6,385 bases of DNA. It comes from an uncultured Bacilli bacterium. GTDB taxonomy: Bacteria > Bacillota_I > Bacilli_A > RF39 > UBA660. Positions 5,497 to 6,385 of this stretch are shown piece after piece (position 1 is the first letter of the stretch; each line of letters begins with the position of its first letter). The notes under the pieces are model-generated. The model worked only from the letters and a program-made list of their open reading frames with translations. It did not search any database and had not been told where the DNA came from. The position numbers and the translations under genes are program-made. The stretch spans positions 1 to 6,385 of the forward strand of contig CANQHB010000056.1 of assembly GCA_947623755.1 (NCBI GenBank), given 5' to 3'.

Positions 5497-6216
5497 TTGA
5501 CAATATTAGATGCAATAATTATATTGTTTATTTTGTGTGGAGCAGTATTAGGCTTTAAAAAAGGAGCCATTAAAAGTTTAGTGGCTTTAGTTGGAACAGT
5601 TTTATTAGTGGTGGTATCTTATTACTTAAAAAATCCCGTTGCGGAGATATTATTTAAGTATGGACCATTTTTAAACTTTAAAGGTGCTTGGGAAGGGCTA
5701 TCAACTTTAAATATTTTACTCTATGAAGGAATAGCATATGTTTTAGTTTTTGTAGTATTATCAAGTATTTTAGGACTTTTCCTTAAGATTTCGGGAATAG
5801 TAGAAAAAATATTAGACGCGACTATTATTTTAGGAATACCATCAAAGATTATTGGGGCGGTCTTAGGATTTTTAGAGGCTGTAGTTTTCAGTTTTATTGC
5901 TTTATTTGTAATGTTACAATTTAATGTAACTAATCCTTTAGTAAGGGAAAGCTCATTAGCGACTAGTATAATTGATAAAACACCAGTAATTGGAACAATG
6001 GTTAATGATACTTATAAAGCCATAAATGATATAACTAAATTAGAAGAAAAATATAAAGATAGTACTAATAAAGACGCATATAATTGTGAAATTTTAGGAA
6101 TTATGTTAAACTATGAAGTGATAACCCCAGAAGTAGCGCAAAAATTAATTGAAGAAGAAAAATTAAACTTTGCGGGGGCCGAGGCGATTGTGCAAGAATA
6201 TAAGGAGGCTGCATAA
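5497..6216 (+). CDS. cvpA: CvpA family membrane protein
   Basis: A membrane protein of the CvpA (colicin V production) family; the cellular role in Bacillota is not settled. The protein has 239 residues with about four membrane segments (5-20, 25-44, 72-97, 117-141). The N-terminus has the family pattern ILDAIIILF (3-11) then GAVLGFKKGAIKSL (15-28), and GIPSKIIGAVLGFLEAV (113-129) fits the conserved fourth-segment region. Residues beyond about 145 form a hydrophilic tail ending in a charged helix-like stretch (210-238), longer than I would expect for the family (the B. subtilis homologue is about 177 residues). The TTG start at 5497 is chosen because AAGGAG (5483-5488) lies 8 nt upstream and homologues start with M.ILD; GTG 5488 would lie within that ribosome binding site. 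It is divergent from rnhC, and its stop overlaps the trxA start (TAATG). Confidence 0.88.
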   Translation: MTILDAIIILFILCGAVLGFKKGAIKSLVALVGTVLLVVVSYYLKNPVAEILFKYGPFLNFKGAWEGLSTLNILLYEGIAYVLVFVVLSSILGLFLKISGIVEKILDATIILGIPSKIIGAVLGFLEAVVFSFIALFVMLQFNVTNPLVRESSLATSIIDKTPVIGTMVNDTYKAINDITKLEEKYKDSTNKDAYNCEILGIMLNYEVITPEVAQKLIEEEKLNFAGAEAIVQEYKEAA

Positions 6217-6385
6217 TGGTTAAATATTTAGAAAAAGAAGATTTTAAAGAAGTAATAAAGTCCGGTTTATGGATAGTAGATTTTTACGCCGAGTGGTGTG
6301 GACCCTGTAAAATGTTGGGACCAATTTTGGAAAAATTAGAAGAAAATGTTTTAAAAGTAAATGTTGATACGCATGAAAAATTAGC
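6216..6385 (+). CDS. trxA: Thioredoxin, 5' part only (runs off the window end)
   Basis: The first 56 residues of a cytoplasmic thioredoxin, which reduces disulfides in target proteins. It contains the strand VDFYAEW (21-27) and the redox motif WCGPC (27-31, cysteines C28 and C31), followed by K32 and the P36 helix region. VDFYAEWCGPCK is the standard thioredoxin core, so the class is secure. Paralogue status (the main TrxA or an accessory thioredoxin) cannot be judged from the fragment. The ATG at 6216 overlaps the cvpA stop by one base, and AAGGAGG (6202-6208), inside the cvpA coding end, lies 7 nt upstream. It is therefore almost certainly co-transcribed and translationally coupled with cvpA. 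In B. subtilis trxA also lies downstream of rnhC-cvpA, but several genes further on. Confidence 0.93.
   Translation, partial: MVKYLEKEDFKEVIKSGLWIVDFYAEWCGPCKMLGPILEKLEENVLKVNVDTHEKL

Noticed and set aside
5412..5570. N-terminal extension of RNase HIII by 53 residues
   Set aside because: It would pass through the rnhC promoter and into cvpA on the other strand; ATG 5411 has a good ribosome binding site and matches where homologues begin.
1..6385. CRISPR arrays, insertion sequences, phage or toxin-antitoxin modules
   Set aside because: No regularly spaced repeats, transposase or integrase motifs, or small paired genes are visible; nearly the whole window is filled by housekeeping and competence genes.

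Overview
The window reads as chromosomal DNA of a very AT-rich, low-GC Gram-positive bacterium (Bacillota). The gene order and family signatures are of Bacilli type: comEA-comEC-holA, then an RNase HIII of rnhC type, cvpA and trxA. Tryptophan is written TGG and all complete genes end in TAA or TAG, so nothing suggests a mycoplasma-type UGA-Trp code. A short cadherin-like surface-type gene and the low G+C suggest an uncultured gut Bacilli or Mollicutes-related lineage, but that placement is inference.

Layout. Positions 1-144 hold no supportable gene; they contain a good intrinsic terminator (77-101) for something upstream. A small membrane protein with one cadherin-like beta-sandwich domain follows (145-552), then a terminator region built from repeated and inverted copies of one 11-17 bp motif (549-625). 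A well-formed promoter (631-660) then drives comEA (683-1393) and the overlapping comEC (1347-3455), the DNA receptor and membrane channel of natural transformation. holA, the replicative clamp-loader delta subunit, has its own extended -10 box and runs 3528-4469. It converges on rnhC (RNase HIII, minus strand, 5411-4479) across a bidirectional terminator. From a short divergent promoter region (5412-5496), cvpA (5497-6216) reads rightwards and overlaps the start of a thioredoxin gene cut off by the window end (6216 onward).

Functionally the window joins two blocks known from Bacilli: the comE locus with holA (DNA uptake and replication), and the rnhC...cvpA...trxA neighbourhood (removal of RNA from hybrids, a membrane protein, redox). 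In Bacillus subtilis the first block also has comEB and the second has zapA, polX and mutS2 among others; these are absent here, so this looks like a streamlined version.

I did not find a convincing undescribed system. The points most worth checking are the missing ordinary start signal of comEC, the topology of the small cadherin-like protein, a cysteine cluster in ComEA, and the very short predicted leaders with atypical ribosome binding sites.
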